Assembly (NCBI RefSeq): GCF_002868715.1
Contig: NZ_PKLZ01000011.1
Span: 62,001-126,000, forward strand
Source of the DNA: Kineobactrum sediminis
GTDB taxonomy: Bacteria; Pseudomonadota; Gammaproteobacteria; Pseudomonadales; Halieaceae
Length of the DNA stretch: 64,000 bases
Direction of reading: 5' to 3'
Shown here: positions 1-8,993 of the stretch, one piece after another
How the letters are laid out: every line of letters begins with the position of its first letter
Numbering within the stretch: the first letter of the stretch is position 1
Notes under the pieces: generated by a model
Told to the model about the DNA's origin: nothing
What the model saw: only the letters and a program-made list of their open reading frames with translations
Database searches by the model: none
Made by a program: the position numbers and the translations under genes

Positions 1-1207
1 CGGCATCGGTCAGTGTCGGGTTGCCATTGACCAGATAATAATCGTGGATTGTGAGGTCGTAATCGCAATCCAGCGCCCCCGCGACCGCCCATATCCGCGG
101 GTGCAGCCCCAATGTGTGATGAAAGTGTACATGACCAACACCCAGCTCCCGCAATAGCGCAACCAGCTTGTCAAACTCGCTGTCGACGTCAAAATACAGT
201 CCATCTCTCAGCCGTCTACCCTGATCGAATATACCGAGCGTTACCGATTGCCCATCCTGCTCGGGGACCAACTGCAGAAACAGGGCGTCAGCGGCATAAA
301 GTTTGGCCAGCTCATTCAGGTGTTCCTGTACGCCACCACCCAGCTTGTGCGATATGAACAACACCTTGGGCCGATGTTGGGCTGCAAACAAGCCCAGCAA
401 TACGGGTATCCGGACCTCCCGTGCGGGGTCCTGGACAACAAATGACCCGATGGTGGCGTGATAATGTGGGTAGCGCTGGTCGAGCAATTCCATTGCCCTG
501 GCCACCCGCGGGGTCTGCTCCTGCGCAAAGCTGACGCCGCCTTTGTGATAGACAAAACAGTTGCCCAGATGAAGGTTACGCCAGCCCGCCTGTTCCGCAC
601 GCTGGCACCAGTCATTTTCCTCCCCGTAACCGCGACCGAAAGTATCTTCGTCAAAATAACCGATGTCATCGAGGCAATCCCGGCGCAGGTACATACAGCA
701 TCCGATACCGGTCGGTATGGAAAACACATCCTCTACTGAAAAATGGGTCGCGAAGTGGCTGTCCAGTTGTGCCACATCCAGGTCAAACAGCAAATTATTG
801 TCTTTGCAGAAATCGGGAAAGCTGCAAATGGTGGCGTTGTTGGCGAAGGGTGTAAGGCTGGCCACTCTCTGGTGATGGTAGGCAGCCTCCCGTAGCCGGA
901 ACAGCCAGTCGTTGGCGACCTCGACGTCACTGTTCAACAATACCGCATCATTGTTGGAGTCATAGCGCAGGCCGCGATTGGCGGTAGCGACAAAACCGAG
1001 GTTGTGTTCGTTCTCCAGCAGCACCAGCTGAGGGTTATCAGCAGCATAATTTCGCAACAAGGTCGTAATGTGCGGATCTGGCGAGGCATCGTTGATCACC
1101 ACAAGCCTGGCCCAGGCACTATCCACCGTTGCCAGTGCCGTCTCGATACAGCGACGGGTTTCCTCCAGGCCGTTATAGACCGGAATGATGACATCAACGT
1201 TGCGCAT
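1..1207 (-). CDS. Glycosyltransferase, GT2 domain followed by the start of a GT4-like domain (partial)
   Basis: The reading frame opens at an ATG ending at 1207 and runs off the left edge with no stop (about 402 codons visible), so the 3' end is missing. Residues 1-270 are a GT-A family 2 domain: N-terminal VDVIIPVYNG, a nucleotide-sugar site around NSDVEV and an acceptor-side EENDWC. From about residue 280 a new domain begins (PKVLFISHKLGGGVQEHL), which looks like the N-terminal Rossmann half of a GT4-type enzyme. Two-domain proteins of this kind build cell-surface polysaccharides at the cytoplasmic face. The start overlaps the sulfotransferase stop by 14 bp, so the two genes are probably cotranscribed and may modify the same glycan. 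The sugar donor and acceptor cannot be told from the sequence. Confidence 0.8.
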   Translation of the reverse strand, partial: MRNVDVIIPVYNGLEETRRCIETALATVDSAWARLVVINDASPDPHITTLLRNYAADNPQLVLLENEHNLGFVATANRGLRYDSNNDAVLLNSDVEVANDWLFRLREAAYHHQRVASLTPFANNATICSFPDFCKDNNLLFDLDVAQLDSHFATHFSVEDVFSIPTGIGCCMYLRRDCLDDIGYFDEDTFGRGYGEENDWCQRAEQAGWRNLHLGNCFVYHKGGVSFAQEQTPRVARAMELLDQRYPHYHATIGSFVVQDPAREVRIPVLLGLFAAQHRPKVLFISHKLGGGVQEHLNELAKLYAADALFLQLVPEQDGQSVTLGIFDQGRRLRDGLYFDVDSEFDKLVALLRELGVGHVHFHHTLGLHPRIWAVAGALDCDYDLTIHDYYLVNGNPTLTDA

Positions 1208-2393
1208 GAATACTCCGGAGCCGGCGCAGTATCGGGCCAATAAGGGGGAGTTTGTAAATGTCCTCCAGGTGTTGTTCGAGCTGTGTGATTTGGGCATCCT
1301 TGCGGGCAACGATGTCCGTTAAACGGTGATCAAACTCGATTATTTCGCGATCCCGCCTGGCAATTACCTCAAGCGCCTCGCTGTGCTCTGACCCTATTGC
1401 AGCAAGACGTCGATCAAATTCCATGATCTGGCCGTCACGTAACGCTATGGTCTCCAACGCCAGATCGTGCGCCGCACCGGCTTCAAGCAGGCGCCTGTCA
1501 AACTCCACAATCTGGGCATCACGCTCGGCGATGATTGCCAATGCGCCGCTATGGGCTTCACCGAGTTCGGTGAGTTTGCTGCCCCGTGCCACAAACACCA
1601 CGGCCAGTTCTGAGAGCAGCGTCGTGGAGGAATATTGTGTTTCTATTTCGGCTTCGAGGTCTGGCAGTGACTCGGGAGCAATCACTGCCGTGGCAAGCAA
1701 GCCGCGCGTGTCTCCGGCACTGTCATGATGACGCAGATCATTGCGTACGGCGGTCGCCAGTGCCGCATGGTTAATCACCAGCGGCACGCTTTCCGCCAAA
1801 CGCTGCATCACCGGCACAGGCGCGGTTGCCAGGTCGGCATATGACACCTGAAGCTCGGCGGATGGAAGCCCGCTTGCCAACGCCTGTCGATAAGCGAGAT
1901 CCAGGCGCAAACCATATCCGAGAGGGAAGCCGTCGCGCCGAGACAGTGACTGTGCCACCTCCAGCGGAGGCCGGAAAGCTGTGCAGACTCGCGGCGTGAT
2001 CCCGTGCGTTGCGCACACATCAAGCCATAGCGGCAGGGTCAGGCAAAAACGGGGGTCTTTGACCACCTGCACCCCCCCATCTCCGAAACCACGCTGTAAT
2101 ACGACCGCCGCCTGCTCGGCAAACCGTTCGATAGCGGCGACTGGCCAGTCTCCGGACACAGCTTTTTCACCGGGTGCGTACCAACTGCTCCCTACGGAGG
2201 CGAGAAGTGCTTCGTTAAGGGCCACGACCTCGGCATCTTCCCAGAAACCCTCTTCATTAACACCCGCCATTGGCGCCAGCAAATTATCGCCAAAGCTGGC
2301 GCCACAGGCTTGCAGCGCCGCGCACAGCGCCGACGTGCCGGAGCGATGCATGCCGACAATGAAGAGCAGGTCGTGTTGATCAGGCAGGGCCAT
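1194..2393 (-). CDS. PAPS-dependent sulfotransferase-like protein with C-terminal coiled coil
   Basis: A 399-residue protein. The 5'-phosphosulfate loop is seen near the N-terminus (FIVGMHRSGTSAL, residues 11-23), and VKDPRFCLTLPLW resembles the 3'-phosphate-binding segment, so it probably transfers sulfate from PAPS to a carbohydrate or similar acceptor. The last 130 residues are not catalytic. They hold about three 28-residue repeats with the core RDxQIxEFDRRL, equal to four heptads each, predicting a long coiled coil for oligomerisation or for docking to a partner. It overlaps the glycosyltransferase gene downstream, suggesting sulfation of a surface polysaccharide. The ATG at 2393 has only a weak ribosome-binding site. 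Confidence 0.75.
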   Translation of the reverse strand: MALPDQHDLLFIVGMHRSGTSALCAALQACGASFGDNLLAPMAGVNEEGFWEDAEVVALNEALLASVGSSWYAPGEKAVSGDWPVAAIERFAEQAAVVLQRGFGDGGVQVVKDPRFCLTLPLWLDVCATHGITPRVCTAFRPPLEVAQSLSRRDGFPLGYGLRLDLAYRQALASGLPSAELQVSYADLATAPVPVMQRLAESVPLVINHAALATAVRNDLRHHDSAGDTRGLLATAVIAPESLPDLEAEIETQYSSTTLLSELAVVFVARGSKLTELGEAHSGALAIIAERDAQIVEFDRRLLEAGAAHDLALETIALRDGQIMEFDRRLAAIGSEHSEALEVIARRDREIIEFDHRLTDIVARKDAQITQLEQHLEDIYKLPLIGPILRRLRSIHAQR

Positions 2394-2521
2394 TCACTGG
2401 GTCCGATAGTCAGCCCGATGTCATGGCAACGGGCAATCCACAAACCGTTATTGTAGCCAACCATGGATCAAAAAGGACTGTTTACGGGTGGATAACTTGC
2501 CGTTTCCCTCCGTCGCGACCC

Positions 2522-3724
2522 TCAGGCAACCTCAAACAACCCCGCAGCACCCATACCACCGCCAATACACATGGTAATAACCACATATTTCACCCCGCGG
2601 CGACGGCCTTCAATCAGCGCGTGGCCCACCATGCGGGCACCACTCATGCCAAAGGGATGACCGATGGCAATCGCGCCACCGTTAACGTTGAGCCGGTCGT
2701 TATCAATACCCAGCTTGTCGCGGCAGTACAACACCTGGCAGGCAAAGGCCTCGTTCAGCTCCCAGAGACCGATATCGTCGATCTTGAGACTGTGGCGAGC
2801 CAGCAATTTCGGAATCGCAAACACCGGGCCAATGCCCATTTCCTCCGCCGCACAACCGGCTACCGCCAGGCCGCGGTAGATACCCAGTGGCTCCAGGCCC
2901 CGCTGGCTGGCAAGCTTGCCATCCATGAGCACACAGGCGGAGGCGCCATCAGACAGCTGCGAGGCGTTGCCCGCGGTAATAAAACGCCCCTCTTTCACAA
3001 ACTGGCCGTCCTTGAATACGGGCTGCAAGGATTGCAGGCCTTCCAGGGTGGTGCCGGGCCGATTACCTTCATCCTTGTCCAGGGTAAGCTGCTGGTGACT
3101 GGTCTCTTTTGTCTCTTTGTTGAATACCGCCATGGTAGTGCTCATTGGCACAATTTCATCATTGAACGCGCCCGCTTCCTGGGCCGCGGCGGTGCGCATC
3201 TGGCTCTGGAAGGAATATTCATCCTGGGCATCCCGGGAGATGCCATAGCGGTCAGCGACGATCTCTGCGGTCTCCATCATCTGTATGTAGGCTTTGGGGG
3301 ACTGCTCCAGAACTGCCTGGGATACGTTGCGGTAGCTGTTCTTGTGCTTGTTCTGGACCAGCGAGATGGATTCAAGGCCGCCGGCCACGGCAACGTCGTA
3401 TTCATTACAGATGATGGACTTGGCCGCCGTGGCGATAGTCATCAATCCGGAGGAACACTGGCGGTCCATGGTCATGCCGGCGGTCGTCTCGGGCAGGCCA
3501 CCGGCCACGGCACAGAGCCGGCCCAGGTTATAGGCCTGGGTACCCTGCTGGGCGGCAGCGCCCATCACCACGTCATCTACCATTGCGGGGTCGATACCCG
3601 CGCGCGACACCGCGGCGCGCACAACGTGCCCACCCATTGCCGGGGCCTCGGTGTCATTAAAGGCGCCGCGGAAAGCCTTGCCAATAGGGGTTCTTGCAGT
3701 GCTGACGATGACCGCGTCTCTCAT
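2522..3724 (-). CDS. Thiolase (acetyl-CoA C-acyltransferase)
   Basis: A 400-residue thiolase, which cleaves 3-ketoacyl-CoA with CoA to acetyl-CoA and a shortened acyl-CoA in the cytoplasm. Seen: nucleophile Cys in MDRQCSSG (about residue 89), His in [11 protein letters not shown] and the second Cys in TMCIGGGMG. The start chosen is the ATG at 3724 (MRDAVIV), which has AGGAGA six bases upstream; the longer frame from 3859 would overlap the neighbouring SDR and adds non-thiolase sequence. It is the promoter-distal gene of the steroid ring-degradation run, so it probably acts in the last thiolytic steps of HIP breakdown. The exact substrate is inferred from context only. Confidence 0.88.
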   Translation of the reverse strand: MRDAVIVSTARTPIGKAFRGAFNDTEAPAMGGHVVRAAVSRAGIDPAMVDDVVMGAAAQQGTQAYNLGRLCAVAGGLPETTAGMTMDRQCSSGLMTIATAAKSIICNEYDVAVAGGLESISLVQNKHKNSYRNVSQAVLEQSPKAYIQMMETAEIVADRYGISRDAQDEYSFQSQMRTAAAQEAGAFNDEIVPMSTTMAVFNKETKETSHQQLTLDKDEGNRPGTTLEGLQSLQPVFKDGQFVKEGRFITAGNASQLSDGASACVLMDGKLASQRGLEPLGIYRGLAVAGCAAEEMGIGPVFAIPKLLARHSLKIDDIGLWELNEAFACQVLYCRDKLGIDNDRLNVNGGAIAIGHPFGMSGARMVGHALIEGRRRGVKYVVITMCIGGGMGAAGLFEVA

Positions 3725-3765
3725 TACTTTCTCCTGTTTACCATTAATTTTAGCGAAACAGAGGG

Positions 3766-4557
3766 TCAGGCCCGCTGACTCGAGCAGGACACAATCTCCC
3801 CGGTCATATACCCCGAGTAATCCGACGCCAGGAACATCATAACGTTGGCAACCTCCCATACTTCCGCGGCGCGCCCGAAGGCTTCCTTCGCCGCCAATTC
3901 TTCCAACAGCTCCATCGGCGTGGTTTTCTTCAAAAACTCGTGAAAAGCAATAGAGGGCGACACCGCATTGATACGCACGCCATGATCGGCCGCCTCAAGC
4001 GCAGAACAACGGGTCAATGCCATCACACCCGCCTTGGCAGCAGCGTAGTGGGATTGCTCCTTTTGCGCGCGCCAGCCCAGTACCGAGGCATTATTGACAA
4101 TGACGCCGGCGCCCCTTGGCTGCATTTTCCGGAGCATGGCGCGGGTCATGCGCATGGTGCCGGTGAGGGTAATATCGAGTACCCGGGACCATTCGTCATC
4201 GGGCATCTCCACCAGCAAACGGGTGCCCCCGAGGCCGGCATTGTTGATGAGGATATCAACACCCGACATCTGCTCCTCCGCATGATCAATCAGCGCCTGC
4301 ACCTCCTCTTCAACAGTGACATTCGCCAGCTTGCCGTATATCGCGTCAAGGCCGGTGTCTGCCTTGAGTTGTGCCACCGCCTTGCCAAGGCGGCCTTCGT
4401 GAATATCGCTGATCATTACTGCCCGGGCGCCCTCTTCCGCCGCTCGGGTCGCCGCGGCAAAACCGATACCGGCACCCGCGGCAGCGGTAATGAGTACGGA
4501 CTTGCCCGCCAGCAGATTGTGTCCGCCGACATAGGGTGGTGGTTCTTTCAGGGCCAT
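3766..4557 (-). CDS. ipdF: Short-chain dehydrogenase, IpdF-like (5-hydroxy-HIP-CoA oxidation)
   Basis: A 263-residue SDR. It shows a glycine-rich cofactor loop ([13 protein letters not shown]), NNAG, a Ser in NNASVLG and the catalytic YAAAK. The C-terminus ends SCSSQRA, close to what I recall of the actinobacterial IpdF family. IpdF oxidises the 5-hydroxyl of the HIP-CoA intermediate before ring cleavage. AGGAG sits eight bases before the ATG. It lies in one run with ipdA, ipdB, ipdC and an echA20-like gene, and that context is what separates it from generic FabG-like SDRs. The symbol rests on remembered family features plus synteny. Confidence 0.75.
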   Translation of the reverse strand: MALKEPPPYVGGHNLLAGKSVLITAAAGAGIGFAAATRAAEEGARAVMISDIHEGRLGKAVAQLKADTGLDAIYGKLANVTVEEEVQALIDHAEEQMSGVDILINNAGLGGTRLLVEMPDDEWSRVLDITLTGTMRMTRAMLRKMQPRGAGVIVNNASVLGWRAQKEQSHYAAAKAGVMALTRCSALEAADHGVRINAVSPSIAFHEFLKKTTPMELLEELAAKEAFGRAAEVWEVANVMMFLASDYSGYMTGEIVSCSSQRA

Positions 4558-4571
4558 CTTTATATCTCCTG

Positions 4572-5762
4572 TTAACCGCGCGGCTCTCTGGGCATTCCCA
4601 GTGCCCGCTCGGCGATAATGTTGCGCTGGATCTGGTTGGTGCCGCCATAAATCGTATCGGCGCGGGTAAACAGGTACAGCGATTGCAGCCGGTTCAGTTC
4701 ATAGGGCGCGGCGCTGATGATTTCGCTCTCTGCCCCCAGCACGTCCATGGCCAGCTTGCCAAGGTTGCGGTGCCAGGTTGCCCAATAGAGCTTGTAGATC
4801 ATCGCCTCCTTCTGCAGGCTACCGTCGTCGCCGCCACCGGAGAGCATGCGCATGCTGTTAAAACGCATGATGCGCAGGCCGATATGTGCTTCGGCGATAC
4901 GCTGGCGCAGGGCCGGATTCCGAGCGGCACCGTTGGCGCGGGCAATCCGGATAATTTCATCAAGCTCGTTCTGGAACAGCATCTGCTGCCCCAGGGTAGA
5001 TACGCCCCGCTCAAAGCCGAGCAGCCCCATTCCCACTTTCCAGCCGTCGCCCGGCTCGCCGACAATGTCATCCGCGCTACAGACCGCATCGTCGAAAAAA
5101 ACTTCATTGAATTCGCTGGTGCCGGTGAGTTGCTCGATAGGCCGAACCGTAACGCCGGGCTGGGCCATCGCGACCAGGAAAACCCCCAGACCCTTGTGGC
5201 CGACGGAAGTCGGATCGGTGCGAGCAATCACAAAGCAATATTCTGATTCGTGGGCCAGGGAGGTCCACACTTTCTGGCCGCTGATGTACCACTGCTGAGA
5301 AGTCTCATCAAAGCGGGCCCGGGTCTTGACGTTGGCCAAATCGGATCCGGCAGCGGGTTCGGAATAGCCCTGGCACCAGAATTGTTTGCCGGCGCGAATG
5401 CCGGGCAGGTAGTGCTCGCGCTGGAGGTCGGTGCCGAAGGCGATCAGGGTCGGTCCCATCAGGGTCTCGCCAATATGACCCATGCGTCCCGGCCCACCGG
5501 CGCGGGCATATTCCTCGTTGAAAATAACCTGTTGCTCAATGCTTGCGCCGCGACCACCGAATGCCGTGGGCCAGCCGAGCCCGGTCCAGCCACCCGAGGC
5601 CAGTTCCTGCTCCCAGGCTTTTCGCTCCTCGACAAAGCTGTGCTCGTCACCGGGGCCGCCACGACCCCGGATAGCCTCAAACTCACCACAGAGATGGTTC
5701 GCCAGCCAGTCGGCGACCTCATCGCGGAATGCCTCGTCCTGCGCGTTGAAACTCAGTTTCAT
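4572..5762 (-). CDS. Acyl-CoA dehydrogenase (steroid-type, FadE-like), pair A subunit 1
   Basis: A 396-residue acyl-CoA dehydrogenase, an FAD enzyme introducing the alpha-beta double bond in an acyl-CoA. Seen: N-terminal helical domain, a FAD-contact stretch WCQGYSEPAAGSD near the middle and the C-terminal signature TNQIQRNIIAERALGMPR. The start codon overlaps the stop of the next upstream dehydrogenase (ATGA). Overlapping pairs of dissimilar dehydrogenase genes are characteristic of the alpha2-beta2 enzymes that handle steroid-CoA side chains and rings in actinobacteria (ChsE, FadE31-33 group). Heteromer formation with the 5759-6925 product is inferred, as is the HIP-derived substrate. Confidence 0.85.
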   Translation of the reverse strand: MKLSFNAQDEAFRDEVADWLANHLCGEFEAIRGRGGPGDEHSFVEERKAWEQELASGGWTGLGWPTAFGGRGASIEQQVIFNEEYARAGGPGRMGHIGETLMGPTLIAFGTDLQREHYLPGIRAGKQFWCQGYSEPAAGSDLANVKTRARFDETSQQWYISGQKVWTSLAHESEYCFVIARTDPTSVGHKGLGVFLVAMAQPGVTVRPIEQLTGTSEFNEVFFDDAVCSADDIVGEPGDGWKVGMGLLGFERGVSTLGQQMLFQNELDEIIRIARANGAARNPALRQRIAEAHIGLRIMRFNSMRMLSGGGDDGSLQKEAMIYKLYWATWHRNLGKLAMDVLGAESEIISAAPYELNRLQSLYLFTRADTIYGGTNQIQRNIIAERALGMPREPRG

Positions 5763-6925
5763 ACGGATTCTCCATCAAGCAACTGCCGCGCCAGCCGGTC
5801 CCGGTGCCAGGCGGCATTGCCCAGCAGGGTTTCGGTAGACTTGGCGCGCTTGAAATACAGCTGGATATCGTACTCGGCCGTAATACCGACACCACCGTGC
5901 AACTGGATACCGCAACCGGCATTGAAAAAAGCGGCGTCCGAGCAGTAGGCCTTGGCGATACTGGCGGCCTCGGCCAGCTCTGCGCCCCGGGGGTTTCCCG
6001 CCAGCGCTTCGTCAGCGATGCAGGCGGCATAATACAGTGCCGAACGGGCGGCCTCTGCGCGAAGCATCATGTCCGCCGCCTTGTGCTTGATCGCCTGATA
6101 CGATGCAATGGTACGGCCGAATTGCACACGTTCAGAGGTATAGGCCACGGAGGAGTCCAGTGCCTGCTGGGCAACCCCTACCTGCTCGGCGGCAACCGCA
6201 ATCGTCGCCAGGTCCAGCACTTTGGCCAGGGCAGGCCAGGCATTAGCTTCCTCGCCCAGCAAGGCGGATGCATCCAGGCGCACGTTGTCAAAAAACAGTG
6301 CGGCCTGCTTGCGGGTCTGGTCCATGGTCGGCAGCCACTCCCGCCGCACACCCTCTGTTTCTGCCGGCAACACGAACAGGCTGATGCCGGCCTCGCCGGA
6401 AGTCCCGGGCGCACGCGCGGCAACCAGCAGCAGTTCAGCGCTGTGGCCGTCGGTCACATAGCGGTATTCACCATTGAGGCAGTAACCCTGTTCCTCCGTG
6501 GTGAACGTGGCCTGAACGGCGTCGGCATCACACTCGCTGCCCGGCCCCATGAACGCCAGGGTCGCTGTTTTACCCGCCACAACTTCCGGTAGATAGCGCT
6601 GCTTCTGTGATTCACTACCGGCCACCAACAGGGTATTGACTGCAAATCCGACAGTCGCCAGAAACGGTGAACAGAGCAGATAGCGGCCCATCTGTTCCTG
6701 CATCGCTGCAAGTTCTACATAACCCAGGCCCATACCCCCATATTCCTCCGGGATATGCAGCGCCGGCCACATCATGTCTTCGCTGATACGCTTCCACAGC
6801 GCCTCGTCATAACCACGCTCGGTGACCATGGCACCGCGCACCGCGGCAGGCGTGGACACTTCCGCAAGAAAGGCCTGCGCAGTGTCACGGATCATCTCTT
6901 GTTCTTCAGTAAAGCGGAATTCCAT
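5759..6925 (-). CDS. Acyl-CoA dehydrogenase (steroid-type, FadE-like), pair A subunit 2
   Basis: A 388-residue acyl-CoA dehydrogenase starting MEFRFTEEQEM. It has the helical N-domain, a diverged middle domain with GPGSECDAD where classic enzymes carry a TEP-like FAD motif, and C-terminal QLHGGVGITAEYD. The lack of the TNEIQR-type ending fits the partner-subunit class of heteromeric steroid dehydrogenases. It overlaps the next gene by four bases, implying translational coupling and a fixed subunit ratio. Which of the two subunits carries the catalytic base cannot be settled without alignment. Confidence 0.85.
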   Translation of the reverse strand: MEFRFTEEQEMIRDTAQAFLAEVSTPAAVRGAMVTERGYDEALWKRISEDMMWPALHIPEEYGGMGLGYVELAAMQEQMGRYLLCSPFLATVGFAVNTLLVAGSESQKQRYLPEVVAGKTATLAFMGPGSECDADAVQATFTTEEQGYCLNGEYRYVTDGHSAELLLVAARAPGTSGEAGISLFVLPAETEGVRREWLPTMDQTRKQAALFFDNVRLDASALLGEEANAWPALAKVLDLATIAVAAEQVGVAQQALDSSVAYTSERVQFGRTIASYQAIKHKAADMMLRAEAARSALYYAACIADEALAGNPRGAELAEAASIAKAYCSDAAFFNAGCGIQLHGGVGITAEYDIQLYFKRAKSTETLLGNAAWHRDRLARQLLDGESV

Positions 6926-6935
6926 GGCCAGTGCC

Positions 6936-7823
6936 TCAGCTGCCGTAGACTTTTTGCGCGGGAACTTCGTACTCGAGTAACTGCGCTACAACCCCGGCCA
7001 CTTCCGCGGGCTCCCAGCGTGCGCCCTTGTCCACGGGCTTGGTCGAGCGCCAGCCATCGGCAATGGAGATTTTCCCACCCTCGGCCTCAAATACCCGGCC
7101 GGTGATCGCGGCGGACTGGGCCGACACCAGGTAGGCCACCAGGGACGATACATTCTCCGGCGCCCAGTAATCAAAACTGTCATCTTCGGGCTTGGCCATA
7201 CGCGTAGCCATGGATTCCACTGCGGTGGTCATACCGGTGCGGGCAGCGGGTGCCACCGCATTGGCGGTAATCCCATAGCGCCCCAGCTCAGCCGCCTGAT
7301 TCAGGGTGAGTGCGATGATACCGGCTTTGGCAGCGGCGTAATTGGACTGGCCGATCGAGCCCTGCAAGCCCGCACCAGACGTGGTGTTGATGATGCGCGC
7401 ATCCACAGGCTTACCTTCCTTGGACTGGCCGCGCCAGTAATGCACCGCGTGGGAACTGATGCAAAAATGGCCCTTCAGGTGTACCGCCATCACCGCATCC
7501 CAGTCCGCTTCGGTCATTGAAGCGAACATGCGATCGCGATTGATGCCCGCGTTGTTTACTACCGCGTGCAGGTCACCAAAACTGTCGAGGGCCTGCCTGA
7601 CCGCATTCAGGCTGTCATCGTAGTCAGTAATATTGGAGGTGTTAACCACCGCTTCGCCACCGGCAGCCTGAATCTCGTCCACCACTGCCTGCGCGGCCGC
7701 CTCATTGATATCATTGACCACCACCCTGGCGCCTTCGCTGGCCAGAACCCGTGCATGGGCGGCACCGAGACCGCCACCGGCGCCAGTGATGATGACAACA
7801 CGTCCTTCACAAATTCCGCTCAT
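6936..7823 (-). CDS. Short-chain dehydrogenase, hydroxyacyl-CoA/hydroxysteroid type
   Basis: A 295-residue SDR. Seen: ITGAGGGLGAAHAR cofactor loop, NNAG at about 92, Ser in NTTSGAG, catalytic YAAAK. The N-terminal pattern and the longer C-terminal extension (WEPAEVAGVVAQLLEYEVP) match the SDRs that resemble the dehydrogenase domain of 17beta-HSD type 4, which oxidise 3-hydroxyacyl-CoA esters. The ATG at 7823 (MSGICEG) is preferred over the frame start at 7838 because the protein then begins just before the Rossmann fold. It begins only 1 bp past the thiolase stop. It may oxidise a hydroxyacyl-CoA ahead of one of the cluster's thiolases; this is inference. Confidence 0.82.
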   Translation of the reverse strand: MSGICEGRVVIITGAGGGLGAAHARVLASEGARVVVNDINEAAAQAVVDEIQAAGGEAVVNTSNITDYDDSLNAVRQALDSFGDLHAVVNNAGINRDRMFASMTEADWDAVMAVHLKGHFCISSHAVHYWRGQSKEGKPVDARIINTTSGAGLQGSIGQSNYAAAKAGIIALTLNQAAELGRYGITANAVAPAARTGMTTAVESMATRMAKPEDDSFDYWAPENVSSLVAYLVSAQSAAITGRVFEAEGGKISIADGWRSTKPVDKGARWEPAEVAGVVAQLLEYEVPAQKVYGS

Positions 7824-7824
7824 G

Positions 7825-8973
7825 TTACAACCTCTCAATAATTGTCACGTTGGCCTGGCCCCCGCCTTCGCACATGGTCTGCAGGCCATAGCGACCGCCT
7901 GTACGCTCGAGTTCGTGCAACAGCGTGGTCATCAGTTTGGTGCCGGTGGCACCCAGTGGATGCCCCAGTGCGATGGCGCCACCGTTAACATTGGTTCTGG
8001 CGTGGTCGTACCCGGTTTCCGCAAGCCAGGCCATGGGCACCGACGCAAAGGCCTCGTTGATTTCAACCAGGTCGATATCGGCCAGTGACATTCCCGCCCG
8101 CTTGAGGGCATAGGCCGTAGCCGGAATTGGGGCGGTCAACATCCAGATCGGGTCCGCGGCACGCACACTCATGTGCGCGATACGCGCCCTGGGCGTCAGG
8201 TTGTAGCGCTTCAGTGCCGCTTCCGACACGATAAGCATCGCAGAGGATGCATCACAGGTCTGGCTGGAAACCGCGGCTGTAATGCTGCCGCCTTCCTGCA
8301 GAACCTGTAACTCGCTCATTTTTGCCATGGTGGTCTGGCGCGGGGTCTCGTCCATAGCCACGCCATTGAGCGGCGCGATCTCGCGGTCGAATCGGCCCTG
8401 CGCGATCGCGGCAAGTGCGCGGTTGTGGGATTCCAGTGCAAAAGCTTCCATCTGCTCGCGAGACAGGCCCCATTTGTCGGCGATCATCTGCGCGGAATTG
8501 AACTGCGAGACCGGCACATTGCCGTAGCGCTTCACCCACCCTTCACTACCGGAGAATGGATCGGAAAAACCCATGGGCTGCGCCGCCAGCATGGCGGAGG
8601 AAATGGGGATCTGGGTCATGGTCTGGACACCGCCGGCGATGACGACATCATTCACCCCCGCCATGATTGCCTGCGCGGCAAAATGCACCGCCTGCTGTGA
8701 GGAACCGCACTGGCGATCCACTGTGGTACCGGGCACTTCATCGGAAAGCCCGGCCGCCAGCCAGGCTGTGCGGGCAATGTCTCCCGCCAGGGGACCGATG
8801 GTGTCGACGCAACCGAAGATCACGTCGTCATACTCGTTGTCGGGTATACCGTTGCGCGCTACCAGGGTCTGGAGCACATGGGCGCCCAGGTCGGCGCCGT
8901 GTACATCCGCCAAGCCACCCTTGCGTTTGCCGGTGGGGCTGCGCACTGCATCAACAATATAGGCATGTGCCAT
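7825..8973 (-). CDS. Thiolase, FadA6/FadA5-like (steroid ring or side-chain)
   Basis: A 382-residue thiolase. Nucleophile Cys in VDRQCGSSQQ, His in GGAIALGHPLGATG and C-terminal catalytic Cys in TMCEGGGQANVT. The AYIVDAVRSPTGKRKGGL opening and the CEGGGQAN ending are typical of the steroid-pathway thiolases FadA5/FadA6 rather than of FadA of ordinary beta-oxidation. The ATG at 8973 is preceded by AGGAA. With ipdABC alongside, a FadA6-like role after ring C opening is the best guess; a FadA5-like side-chain role is the alternative. Confidence 0.85.
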   Translation of the reverse strand: MAHAYIVDAVRSPTGKRKGGLADVHGADLGAHVLQTLVARNGIPDNEYDDVIFGCVDTIGPLAGDIARTAWLAAGLSDEVPGTTVDRQCGSSQQAVHFAAQAIMAGVNDVVIAGGVQTMTQIPISSAMLAAQPMGFSDPFSGSEGWVKRYGNVPVSQFNSAQMIADKWGLSREQMEAFALESHNRALAAIAQGRFDREIAPLNGVAMDETPRQTTMAKMSELQVLQEGGSITAAVSSQTCDASSAMLIVSEAALKRYNLTPRARIAHMSVRAADPIWMLTAPIPATAYALKRAGMSLADIDLVEINEAFASVPMAWLAETGYDHARTNVNGGAIALGHPLGATGTKLMTTLLHELERTGGRYGLQTMCEGGGQANVTIIERL

Positions 8974-8993
8974 TGTGGAATTCCTCATTTGAT

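Noticed and set aside
2423-3778. Long plus-strand frame opposite the thiolase (451 codons)
   Set aside because: It is the antisense frame of a clear thiolase with intact catalytic residues. The product has no recognisable motif.
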